Both the position numbers and the translations under genes were made by a program. The notes beneath the pieces were generated by a model, which saw nothing but the letters and a program-made list of their open reading frames with translations, searched no databases and was not told the DNA's origin. A stretch of DNA of 64,000 nt from Phoronis australis (lineage: Eukaryota > Phoronida > Phoronidae). The stretch is from the NCBI GenBank assembly GCA_002633005.1, contig NMRA01000251.1, positions 187,997 to 251,996 on the forward strand, written 5' to 3'. Positions 46,501 to 58,500 of the stretch are shown piece by piece; the stretch's first letter is position 1; each line of letters begins with the position of its first letter.

Positions 46501-49500
46501 CGTCGAGGTGACGTATATTGCCTCGGGGAAAAAAGCGAGATTGCGTTCAATCCAATTCCGTGAGTAATGGTGTACATTATGTATTCGAGCACAACGTCCA
46601 TAATCAGTTTAGATGTATGCATAAAAACTATTCATCGCCCATCATATATTACCAGGTGCCATTGAATAAACTTCTTACAAACAACACTTTGGTATTGGAC
46701 TTGCATGTAATTCCCATAATATTGTCAATATTTAATTAACTGCTTTTTATTGTATTTAATTGCAAGGCGAGAACGCCACACCACAGGTTGACAATGTTAG
46801 TCTTGTAGTCTAAAGTTACCTCGGTCCCTATAACTGACTGGGTCTGTGCATCTTTATGTACTTGTGTGTTGTGCGTGGCAAGCCGATTTAAGTCCATCGT
46901 TGTTTTGATCACCCGAGGAACTGGTTCCTAGGATCATCAAAACAACGGTAAATATTACCTGCCGAGTACGTTTCAGCGGTTTTTCTTACTTTAAGCCGCA
47001 AACCAAGTCCGGTGTTGGAGTTTCGACTATAGTATGTACGGTAGCAATATGGGAACGGTGGATGTGAAATTGGAAACGAATGGAAACAGCCAGTCACTGT
47101 GGACTAAATCTGGTGACCAGGGAAATNGCTTAAACAAAGCTTGTTGTTCAAACTTTTTGACTTTTCTACCTTGTCTCCAAGGGCCTTGTCTGTTAACTGG
47201 GATTCTCAAGTTACGTTGACCTGGTTGAAACATAACGTCTCACACAATGAAGAAACTGTGTTTGACATCGCGTTACCGACTTTCACGTAGAACTGATGCA
47301 GTAAGCATGCGCACCCTGGGAGAGGGGTATAAGGGGGCTCCAACGAGTAGAAAACGCGACAAAAGCCAAATGAAAGGCAGAAACGACCAAACACGATTCG
47401 GCGAATGCACAATTCACAGCTCTGAACGTACCCGTGAATCTTAGTAAAAGGTCCGCAATCTCAAAAATTCGAGCCCTCCATTTTTAGGCTGAGTGCGTGC
47501 AAGGTACATGTAACTGGACCAGAATACAATAGTGTGGGTACAAACGAGTATACCATCCTTGGTTGCAATTAATCTTAGTCTTCAGACCCGGATATCAAAG
47601 GGCAGGGAGTTTTGAAAGGCAGTTGTATATGCGCATCGCAGTCGCCAAATGACGAGACCACCTCCTCAACTTGTCACCTCATCTGAATATACCAAACGTG
47701 TCGTAGAAAGCGTCGGCATTTCGTTATGTTACTTGTACAAAAATCAAAAACCCCGTTATCCAAAAGCAGACATGGTTGCTTAGCAAAGGTAATGCCATTT
47801 TTGTTGGAAAATATCGAGATAATCTGAACGGGCGTGCATTCTGTTGACGAGAGAACATCGTAGAAAAACAAATTAGCTCAAGATTGTGCAGATACCACAA
47901 TTAATTACAGAGGTAGCGTGTCGGCACGTTAGCTCCATTCGGGAGGTCTCTGCGTATGAGAAACGCAATTTTCATATATTAAAATTAGCAAACAGTAATG
48001 TTCTAAACCATCATTTAGTGAATGTGTGACATTTTGTTGCACGTTACAGTTTGTTCCAATCTCCTACTAGATGCCCTTAACTCTTTGAAACACTTGTTAA
48101 TTTCATCGCCATTTCTCCACTAGTTTTCAACTCCATCAGGCCTGACCGGGCCTACTCATGCGTCCAAGAACCAATGCATACTTTATGTGGAAAGTTCTTC
48201 GCTGCCCGCGGATTCCACTTCGGAACTCAAGACGAACTTTGCGCTATCCAGTAAGCAAATTTAACTGACACGGTATTTCTTTACCACACCAAAACACCTT
48301 CTTTTTGCGTGTACAAAACATCTATTTGAGTAATGTATAACATGCCACCGGATAATCCATCCTACTGCTTATGAAAATTTCAACGAATGTCATAATTAGT
48401 AAAGACTTGTTGAGATATCCATGCGTACAAGGTGGAAACAGAACATCCGAAAAAAGTAGAAAACGAGACCAAAGTGCACTAAAAAGGCTGCAACTATCAA
48501 ATCTCGGCGAAAGCACAATTCATACAGTGTAGCTCTGAACATACCCGTTGAATGACATTCGCAAAAAATTTATTTGTTGGCTGAGTGCGCGCAAGGCATC
48601 AAAACTTTCAAAATGATACAGAACAAGTTTATGGCCAGCATTGGAAGCTTCGTGTGGTGTGTCACCCACTTTTCGTCTATATCAAACGAACGGTTTTTAC
48701 TTTCGTTTTCAAATATTGCCATGGATCAAATGTTGCTTTGGAAGAACCTTCTTTGCCATTTATTTCTACTACATTTCTCCAAAGCAATTTTTGACTCGAT
48801 CAAGAATCATGTGTACAATGATGTTGGCCTGAGGATAACGATTACGTTTCAATGCCTCTTGGTTAAAGTTTTTCATACCGTCTCACTTCTCGAAAAATGT
48901 TTTATTTTTATTTCAATTTCACGAGAGATGTGTCTGTTCTGAAATCAAATTACCGGCATTCACCATGATTGGCGTAAACTATTACATGTACAATTATAGT
49001 GACCAAATTGAAATCGAAACTATTTGCACTTAAGTCACAATTATTTTCACCACTGTCACTGAAATTAGATGGAGTATTTATTTCTTCATTAAATATTGCT
49101 ATCCAAAAAGCGATGCGAGTTTTGAACATTCGAATTGTCTTTCACAAAGATTATGGCGATGTCGGGTACCTTAAAAAAACGCAATGTTTCGAAATCAGAT
49201 CTATTACAAAGGGTTTGGCAGTTGCGTTAACACAAGGGAATTTTGTTGTCGACTCGTTGTATGCTAACTCGCCACAGAATGTCTAGCAGACAACCAATTA
49301 CATGTAAAACCAACGTTTGCGATGTTATGATTCATCGTTTGTTTTCGTGTGCAGTTGAGTCCTTCTACAGTTGGATGATTTGGGAATTTATAATATCACA
49401 AAACCAGCGTTTACTATGTAATGATTTATTCACATCTTGTTCTCTTGTGTAAATGTGTCATGTTACAACTGGATGATTTTTGATGATTTCAACGACCATT

Positions 49501-52500
49501 GTCTGCAGACAACTAGTTGGGTAAGAACAACTGGTCGGGCGTAGTAAGACGTGTCAATTAAATAACAAGTGTTATGTTATTGGACCATCGAGAACATCAT
49601 GTAGGAAGCAGCACTAATATGCATCCATCAAAGGAAGTGTTTGTTAAAGGATTCGATATTTTTTATCTTACTCGTTGTTTGTATGCTCTTGAAACATCAC
49701 CCTGAATTGCACATGAGAACAAAATTCGAAACTATAATGTCGCCATGGACTTTGGTTTTCACTGGCTGCCTGCTAGAGGTTTGCTTACGATGAATCACGG
49801 GCAGCACAGTACTGAAATAAGTGGGGAAGGGCTATATCCCCCTGCCCCCTATATGGTGCACTGCCCATGTCCATAGTAGGCGCAGCACTGAAAAAAATTA
49901 TAGTCCCCCCAGCCCCCTATGGTGCGCCGCCCATGTGAATGAGAATTGCATTCCGTTTTAAGTAATTTAAGTCTCCCGACTCAATACTCATATGTTACTT
50001 GGCTACATATAATTTGGAAACCTTGACCTTTAAGGGACCAATCGTTGACATCGGTTGCATGTGATATATGCTCTGAAAAATGACTCAGACGATGCATTAC
50101 TTGTTCGCAAGAAACCCAAAGGTTTCCAAACATACGGACGGTCCAAACTTTCTTTACCTAAGGGTAAAAGGAATTCGTTTTAAAATTTGTCTTTCTACAA
50201 TACTGCCTATGACTACATCTTTATTGGTCAGGATGAATAACGCCACTGACTACTCGATTGCTAGGTGATCTCCAACACTGCGTTCGTTTCTCGTATCACA
50301 TGTACGGTATCTACATGGGAAGCCTGTCGCTAATAGCAAAAACGACTGCCGGCGATGATGACATCCTCCAAACGATTACCGGAGACCAGGGAGAAGAATG
50401 GCACAGGTTCAAACAAACCATCGGAATAGGTCACACATCCGTGAGTAGTCATTTGTGTTTTGCCTCCATTTTCCATTATATACTGTGCTACATTATTGTT
50501 TATTATAAAGTGACGTCATAGTGAGAGCGTCTTCACTGAGTTGAACAGAGGAACACCACAGAAAAATAGACATACAGCACGGCGTCGATGCAATCTCCGT
50601 CATTACTTGATAAAATGTCGGACTGGAATTTCAATGACATCTGTAGTACATTAGTTTCCAGTGCCTGCATCACAGGTCGCTAAGACTCATTAAGTTTAAA
50701 GCAAATCTAATGCAACAGGCGTATCTTCTTGAACTACTGTAGCCTACTTCGCATAATGACTTTTAGGGCAGTGACTATCTTATTGCCGTTATTCGGCAAG
50801 CCCAGATAACTTCTTCATTTTGACATTTTAAGTGTTCTTTCTGTTCGTTTTATGCGAGTAGGTCAGAATCAAGGCTTTGTTCTCACACTACACAAGTGAT
50901 TTTGCTATCGACATCTTCCGGCTTTCAACTGGAGCTTGCGTAGAAGGTGAGCATCAGATTTTCCACGTGACCGCTTACAGGCGCAGTCAGTCGCTTGCAA
51001 CGGAATTTAGGATCTTGTTTATAGTTCAGTCCGTGTATCGGTCTGAAGCCACAAACACATTTGTACAGGATTAGGTATTCAATCCCTACACATATACTTA
51101 ATGTGCATCTGCAAAGGTGATTTTTGCCTCGAAAACTTTTTACTCATTTGTGACGTCAACGCTTATTTTACAGAGCCCTGCGACAGTGTCCCCTGCAAAC
51201 ACGTTCCGGAAGGACACTGTACAAACGATGGGGCCAATGCTGTGTGCGCATGTCCACCTGGATTCGCTGGAAATTGCGACTATATAGGTAATGCTCTACA
51301 AGTCAAGGGGAGAGTGAAAAAAGTGATTCATGAAAAAGCCAAAAAAACCCTTCGGCAACTTCACTTATACTAAAAGGGGTACCAAAAACAACCTCTGTGT
51401 TATTTAACCACACTTGACCATAATGCACAAGCAACAAGGAGGTTGGTGGCTGAGGGACGCCTCCCCTCAATTTTTTTTTCACAGCCAATGGTCCTTGCAA
51501 AGATTGAATTTTTTTTTCCTATCAACTGCTTAATAATACTTAGCCACTGGTACGATAGTACTGCATGTCATATGACGCACTACTGAGTGACACGATCAGT
51601 ATTTATGTATTTGGTTTTGCAGCGCACCCTCCCCCCACCACCCATTTTTGTAACTCTACCACTATCATGAATTTGCGTGTGTATTCAGTGGTCAGTATGC
51701 ACGACACGCAATAGTGAGATAAGGAGTTCATCTCGTGTTTAGTTGAGCTATATTTTCATTAGCCCAAGACAGCAGATTTCTTCTCAGTTCTCCAGGTTGA
51801 CCCTGCGTATTTGCGAAACAGGTCCCGTTCCCAATAACACACGAAGCACGTACAAAAAACGACGACTTGCCGCTGTAACGGCTTGCGGACATTACCCACA
51901 ACTGTACATTTGTGCCTTACTTCAGTGTATACGTCTGTAAATCTCAACGCCTCAGGCAAACATCTGCCCCAAGTATGCATGTGTGCGCAACTTTTTGGCA
52001 TCCATCAATTCCACGTGCACGTATTATCATTCACTTGTGATTGATAGACATATATACGTGTATTCAAACGACTGAGCCGAGTGGAGTCAGTAGTTATAAG
52101 TAGGAATAGTGAGGATGGTGCCTTGGCACTCCATTATTATCGGTTGATTTCTCTTACGACCATTCTTGTGTCACCTACTGTACGCGTGGGAAGTCTTGCC
52201 GTCTGCTTCAACTAACCTAGAATCCATCAACTGAGGACCGTTGGCTTTTTAAGCCTTTCAAGTGTTCCGGATGTGCATCGGGCAAACAATCAACATCGAA
52301 GTTGCCTTAGGCTTTCCCACAGGGAAAAAGGAGATATGGTCTTAAACCTGAATGTTACACAATGTTTTACGTAGAGTTCGATTTGCCGAAAAATCGGGCA
52401 TCTTAACCGCCGTCTGAAAAATTTCTTCGTGTGAACATGGTGCCAACCCGTGCAGACAGCGGCTTAACTGAAAACACGTCACTAGAATGTGGGCTTCTCG

Positions 52501-55500
52501 CGGTAAGAATGTTTTGACCTGTCGTCTGGTTGAAGGTCTCACGGTAACAAGGCAGGTTAGACGTGTAAATAAGTTTTCAGATGTCTAATATACTTATCTC
52601 CTTGTGAACGCTATACATATGTATGTTGTGCAAAGCATTGACTGTATATCCCATAAACGTCTTAATACTTTAGACGGGCGCACGCGCTACTGCAGCTGAC
52701 AACTTGACGGCATGTTGGAGAGTGCTACTAGGTACGTGACACGGCTAATTGCCGTGTAAACAAACGGGGTACATTGTCCTTTACAAAGCGCGATATCTAA
52801 CAAATAAAGAGGCCGAAGTGTGTGATTTTTTCCAGAAACATACAAAAACATGTGACATAGCACTTACATGCGTTTTTTAAGAGTTACTCAGTCGACAGGG
52901 TAAATATAAAACTATTAGAAGATCGCAACCAGTGGAAGATTTTCGAGTGGCCTGAGCGGCTGCACGCCGTCAAACCAATAGGAGCGTTTTTTTTTCGTTT
53001 TTTTTTTCAAGAGAAACCACTAAGTTCGCGCAAATTTATAAATTACTTGACATTGGCTACAGCGATAATTCGCCCAACTTGTTGTGATATACAACTTAAC
53101 AAGTTAGATTCAACGGCAGAACGCCGTAATGTAAAAAGCAAAGAACACAGACTCAGTTCCTTTCCTGTGCATCGCTTGGAATTGCCAACTTACAAATGTT
53201 TTACTATCACGCACGGTATTCCTCTCTCACGGATCTGAAGTCCCCCCGATCAAGCACCAGGCACTTGTTGGTGTTTTGTAGTATCCCCACACCGTGTAAT
53301 TATGTGCTCAAAAAGAGATCAGCCCCGCTCCCACACATTATTTCGGACCGTTCCTATGCATCCCCCTATATGCAGTACGTACTGCGCGCCCCTCAGCCGA
53401 GAAATTTAAAATGAAGTATTATCTCACGCACGGTGTCTGCTTATCAAAACCCCCTGCGGCGGGGGAGACGTTGAATAGTGACGGGACAGGTTTTCACGGA
53501 CGTGGGGTCATTTTTTCATGGTCTGAAAATTATTCGCATTAAATTTAGACCCTGTGAAAAAACTAACCCGGGTCATTTTTCACGGGGCCATAATTAATGC
53601 TACATCGGCTCGGTTGGGTATTTTTCCATTCTGTTTCGCCGAATGGGAAATTCTATATTTTGGATAAATTTTGAATTCGCAATTCAGTCGTACAGGTTTG
53701 AAATTTCGTTACTATGTACTTTACTGTTTTGGGCAAGTTTCGTCACAAAACAGAGAGCTCCTAAGCAAGCAGTGCAAATTTACAAAAATGCCAATATCGA
53801 ATTCGACATCCATACAGACTTTGCAGGGATTTGTTTGTTTTGAAACAACAGAAAACATCTAATTTTGGAATACGTATATATTTCAATAGAGAATACACTA
53901 TTCACTTAGATGCACTGATTTCCCTGGCTAGCGAGTAAGTTCGGTGATGTTATTTTTCAGTACAAGTGAAAATACATATGACTGTCATTAATACCAAATA
54001 TTCACTTACATATACTTAGCAAAACAGCATCATCATTGGATAACAGCATATGCTGTTGAGAACCATGTGGTAGATAAGTTTTACACTTAACATGTTTTCA
54101 TCCTCTATTAATAAAAGTGTTTATTATTATTATTTTATTATGCTGGTCAATAAATATCTTTTTTAATTGATCTGATATGATCTCAATCACCAAGACTGAT
54201 GTGGAAACAACGCAAATAGTCGCTCCGCACTATGGTGGCAGAACATAAAAACCTAGTTGCAGCACCACTAAACTGCATGGCCGAACCAAAAAACCCATGA
54301 CTCAATAGCAATACCAAAGAAACTTTACTCTGTGGCTGCAGGCATAACACTGCGAGCCCCCGCATTTCCTGACTGATGCCGTAGGGCCCCCAGTGTTTAC
54401 CGCCATTTTTGTCCTGTGTGGAACCCTCCAATATGGCGTCATATTGACAACGCGAGCTGCATGTATCTGAGAGGCGCGCGCCCGGTGTATGGTATATCCC
54501 TTCACAATTGGCATTTTACAGACTTGAGTGGTATGGCCAGCGGGTCATTTATAGAGGCAACTTTTGAGGAAGGAGCGAACACATTAGGTTTCTTCCAAAA
54601 GGGATCGACGTTTATCAGGCGGGTAAGTATACCTTACGAAAATATGATAGCCCCATTGCGGCTCTGCAGTCCTGAAACAAAGCAGAAAGGGTTACTCTAC
54701 TAAATTCGGAATCACAATTACGATGCTTGCCTTCATTTTGAAACTACGTGGCATTTTATACCAAACCCCAGCCGACATATTACTTATTGGCACGGTCGGA
54801 CTGTAGTTTCTGCATCTATCTCCAGATGTCATGCAATACTTTGGAAAATGTTATGCTAATGTAAATAAGCTAGAACATGGGCTGAAACCAGTAGATTTTT
54901 AAAAATAAAGCTATTACCATCACAAGCAAGTTTTATAAGCTTGGCTGCTTATCGTTAACAAGTTCGTCTAAAATTTCCCTCAGCGTAATACCAATGAGTT
55001 TCTATCGTTAAAAGGAATCAACAGGTCTCCATCGGTCCTAAGACTGAATCAACCCTCAAACAAGTTCCCGCGATCGTACTTTGCATGTGCTTAAAATAAA
55101 GAGTTTCTGAGTGCGGAATCATTTTCTATCAAGCTTTGAAATTTGATTTGTATGGTTAAGTCGGTCCCGCTCTGACATGAAGTTTCCGTCAGCGATAAAG
55201 CAAAAGATGTTCTTTTAATTACTTAAAGGAGTATGCCACCCAAAAACAACCTAATTTGTATCAATTTAGATCGAGTAATTTTACTCCATAACGACAGGTA
55301 CGGTTGACACCTGACGGCAGACGGAGGTGTTGAAATTATCCAATGACGTCATCGGTTTCACACGCAGTCTGTTCAGCAGTTCACAACACGGGTTACTGGT
55401 GTCAGCTTATCGCTTGAAGTCATCGTTAAACACCAATAAGTCATCAAACGTCGATGTAAAACCCTTAAAAATACACCGAGTTCTTATAAAGACATGTTCT

Positions 55501-58500
55501 GTTTCGCTCTTACGGATTTATTGGTATTTGGACACACCGTAGCCAATAAAGTTCGGCAGGCCAATAAAGTCCGTAGCAGTAGTTTGGGGTCTGTTCGGAG
55601 ATAATTTCGAAGTATTTTCCGTGAGATACAGACAGGAGAACATAGATCTGTGTTGTTTAGACTTGTGATTTTTTTGTTCTAAACACAAAACCCTTGTTAT
55701 CCTGGCCAGTGGCTCGGAGCTCGATCAGGCCCGTCGCGGCCGGCCGGATTGACTCTTATCCCGGCCACTGATCAGACATCACGAATATAAACCAGCCAAA
55801 GTTCAGGAAAACTAAACTTCCAGTCAAGAAAATAATATACTAATGAGCCAAAGTAATGTGCACGTGATTATGTTGGTGAATTAGCCACGATACTGCAAAT
55901 CTACTTACTCGTCGGGGGCCGCGAATTCAGGTTACGCTTTGGCCACAGCACCGTCAGGGCAGAAGTTGTACATTGACAATCATTATTTGAGTATTGTAAA
56001 TGTAAATAAAGATTCCCCTAACACCTGGCCGTGGGATGGAAATCGAGTTGTTTCACAACAGTTTCTGCCAACAAACACTAAATTAGCATGAGCTCACACG
56101 GCCTCGGTGTCCCGTCAATTAGGTTGATTGCACCCAAAGCCGGTAACGCAGGGATTTATTCATTGCTGGCTTCTCAAATCATTTGCACTCACGAACACTC
56201 CAAAGGCATTACAAATTGCATCTAATGAGACAGACTTTGTTTCAATTTTATATATTATTATTGGTTAGGGTGAGATAAATTCATTTTGAAACAGAACGCT
56301 CAGTAATAAACGCCAACATGGCAACTCGCAATCCCGACTTAGGACGAGCTAGAGCTCATCGGTCCCGACTTCGCAGGTGGATCGTTAAGTTTTACAGGCT
56401 ATCAATTCGAACAAGAATACAGTGATAAAGAAATACTAGAGAGGCGCCATGAACAAGCTCAGACAACGGGACGTATGGGGTTATTTGGTAAGCCTTCAAT
56501 CGTCAGGCACTGTCGACGTCTGCAGGCCACAGACACGGAGATGTTTCACTGCGTCATACTTGCTATTTACAGCGTACATTTCATTCTTCACTACCATGAG
56601 CCACTTCCTAAGCATTTCGGACTCTCGAGAAAGACAAAAAACGATATACCCGGTTTCTTCGCAGCTGCTTAATTCGGACAAGCGGGAACGATGCACCGCA
56701 ACGTAGCGGCATTCCCTCTGCATGTGAACCACTGACGTCGCTAGCGTCGTTTCTCACCTTGCTCACAGGTTAACGTGACACCTCTTGGCAAGGTAAGGTT
56801 GACCGTATGCGAGGCGATGTGGATACAGACCGATTAATATCTCATAAAAGACTAATTAAATCGGGTGGCATTCTCTTTTAACCAATATCCAGTAAAGGCG
56901 TCTCTGTCTGTATTTGGGGGCTTCCTTTCAGCGTTCAGCTTTGAAGGTGGCCGATGAGAGTTTGCACGACAAATAAAGTGAAGGAAATACGAAAAGAACA
57001 ATTCGTATGTCTGCAATAAAATTTTAGGTGCCTACACTGCACAAGTACTTGCATAATGGGCGCTTACAAAGTACGTGTATTTGCCTTCTCTCTGAAACAG
57101 AAAACATTATCGATACTTGAGTATCGGATCAATCTGTTGATCTACATGTACTTGATTCTACATTTTTCAGTCAGCCTAGTCCAAAGATGCGACAGAGACT
57201 CTCTCTCGGTACAAAATAGGCACTACTGATTGTGCTTAAGGGCCTGAGCAATTACCGTGGAAAAATCCAATTACATACTGCGTAGACAACGATTTCAAAA
57301 AAGTCATGGAGTGAACATACTCATATAGCGTCTTTGCTTGTTTTTCCCTAGACGGGTTCGACTGCTTCAGGTCAAACGGGACCAGATGGAGCCCACCTCG
57401 GTGACTATTACATGTATTTGGAGGCGTCGTTCAATACGAACTCCGTTCAAGGATACAGTGTCCAGATGGTTTCCGAGAAGATAAAAGGTTGGTGAAATTT
57501 ACTGAGCGCTTTCACTAAGAAAGACCACAAGGATCGAACCAACTTCGAAATTCGACTGATGATGCTTGTTCATACATTTCGTTAGAGATTAAGTCAAGTT
57601 TTTGGAGCGTTTTCCTAAAAAATGGATGGGAAGTTTATTAGAATGCTGCTCACGTCGTACATGTACAAAGTATCCTATTTTATTTTAGACCAAAATGCTT
57701 TATGAGGAGTAACCTGGTTTACATCGGTTCTACGGGAGAAAAAAAGGCGTTTTGCATGGCGGAGACGTCTTGACGTTTTTAGTTTTGGCTACAGCCGTAA
57801 CACAAAAAATAATTCAAATCGACAATTTTCGGCGTTGTAGAAGGCCGTGACTTTTCCAGTTATGTGCACTTAAAACACTCCTGTATTACCGAGTGAAACT
57901 TAGCACCACCGGTACTGTATGTAGCGATAGACTGTAACCACATGGTACTAGGCTTGATTCCACGGTGAAGCTGATCTCCAAAAAATAGTTATCGAGACTA
58001 TAATCTCCTCAAAATGCACTATTAACCAGGGTCATCTGTCAAAAACAAGATCACCACCTTCGATTGTAAATCAGTCTCGTGTCATTCGTATACGTGACTT
58101 AGATTGGAAACGAGTTTTGGGCTAGAAGAAAACTTATAGCGTATTAGTGCGTCAAATGAGCCTCGTGAAGTTTACTTGCCAGGGCGTTTTAATCTCAGCC
58201 CCAAAACACCATGTCCGTCTGTGAAGTTTGAACCTCTTTTTCAACCAATGTAAATTCAAACGGTCAAATAATAAGAATACTGACTGCCTGTAGAGCGAAA
58301 ATACGTGTGGAGAATGAGTTTGAAACTGAACATTGTTTCCAGCTGTGTCCCCCCGATTCTAACTACAGGGTACCAGTCATTTCATGGTAGTTACTGGTAC
58401 AATCTTGATCATTTCAAATGAAGTTAGGCAGATAATTTCATACAGCTGCAGCACATATTAATTCAACACTGTGTTATCAAGAATACAAATATTGTTCCAG

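Noticed and set aside
47228-47278. Possible MAM1 closing exon containing FDIAL after the N
   Set aside because: The frame meets a stop within a few codons, has no acceptor in the right phase, and lacks the closing cysteine.
48574-48942. 122-residue plus-strand frame in the astacin gene
   Set aside because: It is rich in Phe and Leu as expected from AT-rich intron DNA, and its start falls inside repeat E.
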